Shown in pieces: positions 61,790 to 64,000 of a stretch of DNA of 64,000 nucleotides (its first letter is position 1; each line of letters begins with the position of its first letter). The stretch is from Epilithonimonas bovis DSM 19482. GTDB lineage: Bacteria; Bacteroidota; Bacteroidia; Flavobacteriales; Weeksellaceae. The notes beneath the pieces are model-generated. The model was not told the origin of the DNA. It saw nothing but the letters and a program-made list of their open reading frames with translations, and made no database searches. The stretch spans positions 1 to 64,000 of the forward strand of contig NZ_FTPU01000003.1 of NCBI RefSeq assembly GCF_900108115.1, in the 5' to 3' direction. Position numbers and translations under genes: made by a program.

Positions 61790-61902
61790 TTGTGAATTAC
61801 AAAACTTAATTATAAAATAAATAAAAGGCTAAAAATCAAAATATTGTAGTTTAAAAATATATCACCAATACGTTTCAAGAACATAAGTAAAAAATTAAAA
61901 TG

Positions 61903-62081
61903 TTTAGAGGTCATCATTTAATTACATACTGAAAAATATAGTGTTCTCAATAATAATGCAGATTTTAAAGATTTAAATTTGAGAATCTGTGTAATCATAA
62001 TAATATGCGAGAACTAAAAATAATCAGAAATCCTTTCAATAAAGGATATTTCGTGATATGAAAAGATCTATGACCTCTAAA
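61903..62081 (-). repeat. MITE-like element, copy 2, ends TTTAGAGGTCAT / ATGACCTCTAAA
   Basis: The 179 bp unit has perfect 12 bp terminal inverted repeats. In inverse complement it aligns over most of its length with 46595-46775 (TAGAGGTCATA, then TTTTCATATCAC, AAATAT, CCTTTATT and GGATTTCTGA). It lies 17 bases from the mtaB stop codon, inside the 369 bp gap between lipA and mtaB; the remaining gap sequence is AT-rich without a visible gene. Confidence 0.8.
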
Positions 62082-62098
62082 AATATTAAATGCAAGTC

Positions 62099-63457
62099 TT
62101 AAACCTTAGCCAAAAAATCCTCAAACTGCGTCGCTTTTATGGATACCGAACCATCTTCCAGAATCTTGTCCAGGATGATATTTTCTATCTGGTTGACAGA
62201 CTGGATATCAAAAGGTTTGGTGACACGGACATAGTTTTCTGTGAAACCGTGCATAAAACCGTTTTTGTCCTCATGTTCCCACAACACTGGCAGTTTTTTA
62301 CCTAACTGCGTTCTGTAGAATTCCATTTTCTTTTTTTCAGAAAGGATACGCAGCATTTTGTTTCTTCGTTTTCGTTCAGGGATGGGAACTGCACCATCCA
62401 TAGAAGCCGCTTCTGTATTTTCTCTTTCGGAATAGGTGAAAACATGAAGATAGCTAATGGGCAAACTGTTCAGGAAATTGTAAGTCTCCATAAACAATGC
62501 TTCTGTCTCGCCGGGAAATCCCACAATTACATCCACGCCAATGGCTGCATCAGGCATGACTTCTCTGATTTTTGCGACACGATTCTTGTACAAAGTGGTC
62601 AGATAACGGCGTTTCATTTTTTTTAGCAATTCATCGCTACCGGATTGTAATGGGATGTGAAAATGCGGTACAAAACTTCTGCTCTTGGAAACTAAGTCTA
62701 TACTTTCATCTTTGAGAAGATTCGGTTCGATGGATGATATTCGGATTCTCTCGATGCCATCAACTTTATCAAGCTCAGTGATAAGATCAAGAAAAGTATG
62801 CTCGTGTTTTTTGTTGCCAAATTCACCTTTGCCGTAATCACCTATATTAACGCCTGTTAAAACAATTTCTTTTATATCTCTCGCAGCAATTTCTTTGGCA
62901 TTATTAACAACATTATCAATGGTATCCGAACGTGAAATCCCTCTGGCTAAAGGAATTGTGCAATACGTGCATTTGTAATCACATCCATCCTGAACTTTGA
63001 GAAAAGCTCGGGTCCTGTCACCAATAGAATAAGAACCTACGAAAAAATCGGCTTCATCTATCTCACAGGAATGGATCTGGGCAAAGCTTTCAGATTTTTC
63101 CAAATCATCGAGATAACTCAGGATGTTAAATTTTTCTTTGGCTCCTAAAACCAAATCCACACCATCAATCGCCGATATCTCCTCCGGTTTCAGTTGGGCA
63201 TAACAGCCAATGATGACCACCAATCCGTCGGGATTTGCTTTTGCTGCCCGTTTCACATGTAGTTTGCACTCTTTATCAGCATTTTCTGTAACAGAACATG
63301 TATTAATGATATATACTTTTGCGGGCTCATCAAAATTAACTTTCTGATAACCGGCATCCGTCAATTGTCGGGCAATGGTAGAGGTTTCTGCAAAATTCAG
63401 TTTGCAGCCAAGTGTATGAAAAGCAACGGTTTTTGGTTGTGAAATTACATCTGACAT
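62099..63457 (-). CDS. mtaB: tRNA N6-threonylcarbamoyladenosine-37 C2-methylthiotransferase
   Basis: The 452-residue protein is of the MiaB/MtaB methylthiotransferase family. N-terminal cluster Cys are in TLGCKLNFAE, INTCSVTENAD and VIIGCYAQLKPEE; the radical-SAM motif is CDYKCTYCTIPLARG near 158; a C-terminal TRAM-like domain ends it. LGCKLN and TCSVT separate MtaB from MiaB and RimO. It adds a methylthio group to t6A37 in tRNAs reading ANN codons. The MITE-like element follows its stop. Confidence 0.93.
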   Translation of the reverse strand: MSDVISQPKTVAFHTLGCKLNFAETSTIARQLTDAGYQKVNFDEPAKVYIINTCSVTENADKECKLHVKRAAKANPDGLVVIIGCYAQLKPEEISAIDGVDLVLGAKEKFNILSYLDDLEKSESFAQIHSCEIDEADFFVGSYSIGDRTRAFLKVQDGCDYKCTYCTIPLARGISRSDTIDNVVNNAKEIAARDIKEIVLTGVNIGDYGKGEFGNKKHEHTFLDLITELDKVDGIERIRISSIEPNLLKDESIDLVSKSRSFVPHFHIPLQSGSDELLKKMKRRYLTTLYKNRVAKIREVMPDAAIGVDVIVGFPGETEALFMETYNFLNSLPISYLHVFTYSERENTEAASMDGAVPIPERKRRNKMLRILSEKKKMEFYRTQLGKKLPVLWEHEDKNGFMHGFTENYVRVTKPFDIQSVNQIENIILDKILEDGSVSIKATQFEDFLAKV

Positions 63458-63513
63458 AAGGATGCAAAGTTATTAATAAAATCCAAAACCTTCCAAATGA
63501 AGTATTTCCAAAA

Positions 63514-63537
63514 AAAATCCGGTAGAAACCGGATTTT
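63514..63537 (-). terminator. Terminator of the DUF6496-like gene
   Basis: AAAATCCGGT (63514-63523) pairs perfectly with ACCGGATTTT (63528-63537) with minus-strand T residues; may act on both strands. Confidence 0.85.
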
Positions 63538-63542
63538 AATAC

Positions 63543-63728
63543 TTAATTTTTCTTTTTTGGGACTTTCAGCCCTTTTTCCCTTGCTTCGGAAATACCTATT
63601 GCAACAGCTTGCTTTCTACTTGTGACTTTGTCACCTGAGCTGGATTTTAGTTTGCCTTCTTTGTATTCCTGCATTACTTTTCCAACTTTATCCTGAGCTT
63701 TGTCAGAATATTTTTTTGTAGTTGCCAT
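63543..63728 (-). CDS. Small basic protein, DUF6496-like
   Basis: The 61-residue, Lys-rich protein contains YSDKAQDKVGKVMQEYKEGK and VTSRKQAVAIGISEAREKGL, the pattern of DUF6496 (short basic proteins in many bacteria, sometimes called histone-like or plasmid-stability-like). Function is not known. It follows the partial gene upstream by 5 bases, so the two are probably one transcript. Confidence 0.78.
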   Translation of the reverse strand: MATTKKYSDKAQDKVGKVMQEYKEGKLKSSSGDKVTSRKQAVAIGISEAREKGLKVPKKKN

Positions 63729-63733
63729 ATATA

Positions 63734-64000
63734 TTATTCTTTGGATTTTGGGACGCTTACCGCCAATTCATAAACTTTGGTATGCATCAGATATTTTGAA
63801 CGCTCCCGAGAGGTTATGTTTTCTACCTCTCCTTTGTATAAAACAATAACTGCATCTTCTTTTATCTGCCAGTCGGCATCAGAGAAATATTTTTCGTCCG
63901 GGCTTTTATCTGTAATTTCTGTTTGTCGTTCTTTGAGTTTATCAGCAATCTCCTGAAAGCCTTCATCAGACGATTGCAAAATTTTGTAATCAGGGCCAGC
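63734..64000 (-). CDS. Hypothetical protein, 5' end beyond the window
   Basis: The frame is open to the right edge (88 residues seen) and the visible TTG at 63979 is probably internal. The part in view is charged and soluble, with EGFQEIADKLKERQTEITDK near the start and a beta-rich end (DAVIVLYKGEVENITSRERS, then VYELAVSVPKSKE). I do not recognise it. It is upstream of the DUF6496-like gene on the same strand. Confidence 0.65.
   Translation of the reverse strand, partial: AGPDYKILQSSDEGFQEIADKLKERQTEITDKSPDEKYFSDADWQIKEDAVIVLYKGEVENITSRERSKYLMHTKVYELAVSVPKSKE

Noticed and set aside
1-64000. CRISPR array or anti-phage defence island
   Set aside because: No regular repeat-spacer series, Cas gene or recognised defence gene set was seen; the only related items are one toxin-antitoxin pair and nuclease-like GxxExxY proteins.

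Overview
The window is AT-rich bacterial chromosome from a flavobacterium, most likely Chryseobacterium or a close relative in Weeksellaceae. This is an inference from gene content and from promoters that fit the Bacteroidetes pattern TTG-N(17-23)-TAnnTTTG. Supporting genes are BshA (bacillithiol), sdhCAB with a single cytochrome b subunit, a RibBA with a decayed second domain, SusC-type/TonB receptors, DUF2851, YqgE and MtaB. No prophage, CRISPR array or rRNA operon is present. There is one tRNA (Cys, GCA).

Layout. 0-5.9 kb: tail of an IS1595-type transposase, a secreted M43 metalloprotease, clpB, and a paaG/paaI-like pair. 6-10.9 kb: a cluster of membrane protein, winged-helix regulator, small membrane protein, phosphoesterase and DUF4153/4173 protein, with a shared palindrome in three promoter positions, followed by lipoproteins. 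11-17.6 kb: 1-Cys peroxiredoxin, lipoprotein, GH3 enzyme, a GxxExxY gene in an inverted-repeat element, bshA, DUF2851 and a PspC-like protein. 17.7-26.2 kb: sdhCAB, acyl-CoA ligase, rpoN, ribBA, tRNA-Cys. 26.5-32.9 kb: mpl, a deletion scar joining AraC and SDR remnants, a TonB receptor with a thioredoxin-like partner, and a BI-1 membrane protein. 33-40 kb: tyrosine catabolism (hmgA, CoA-transferase, hppD, fahA) interrupted by a second GxxExxY element, then a flavin-reductase-like gene. 40-46.5 kb: RelE/ParE-type toxin-antitoxin pair, ABC exporter, truA, phosphoesterase, Smr protein, YqgE, pdxH. 46.9-55.5 kb: amidase, PlsC, Nudix, and a MacAB-TolC-like export system split into tolC (-) and ATPase-permease-permease-adaptor (+). 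55.6-64 kb: outer-membrane receptor, mltG, dapF, sigma factor, lipA, mtaB and small proteins.

Genes that work together: hppD, hmgA and fahA cover 4-hydroxyphenylpyruvate to fumarate and acetoacetate (the maleylacetoacetate isomerase step is not in the window), and the CoA-transferase may handle acetate or succinyl-CoA nearby. sdhCAB is a complete complex II. dapF, mpl, mltG, the GH3 enzyme and the amidase all serve peptidoglycan synthesis, trimming or recycling. The tolC/ABC/adaptor set forms one envelope-spanning exporter.

The least explained material is intergenic. There are two GxxExxY nuclease-like genes inside 13-16 bp terminal inverted repeats, plus solo end-like fragments, one of which supplies the -33 element of the hmgA promoter. 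There are two copies of a ~180 bp MITE-like element with TAGAGGTCAT ends. At least three further hairpin elements have conserved ends and variable but self-complementary centres. The best candidate for an undescribed system is the 6-9.7 kb cluster, where an ACTTTG-N5-CAAAGT palindrome recurs before three genes around a PF13601-like regulator.
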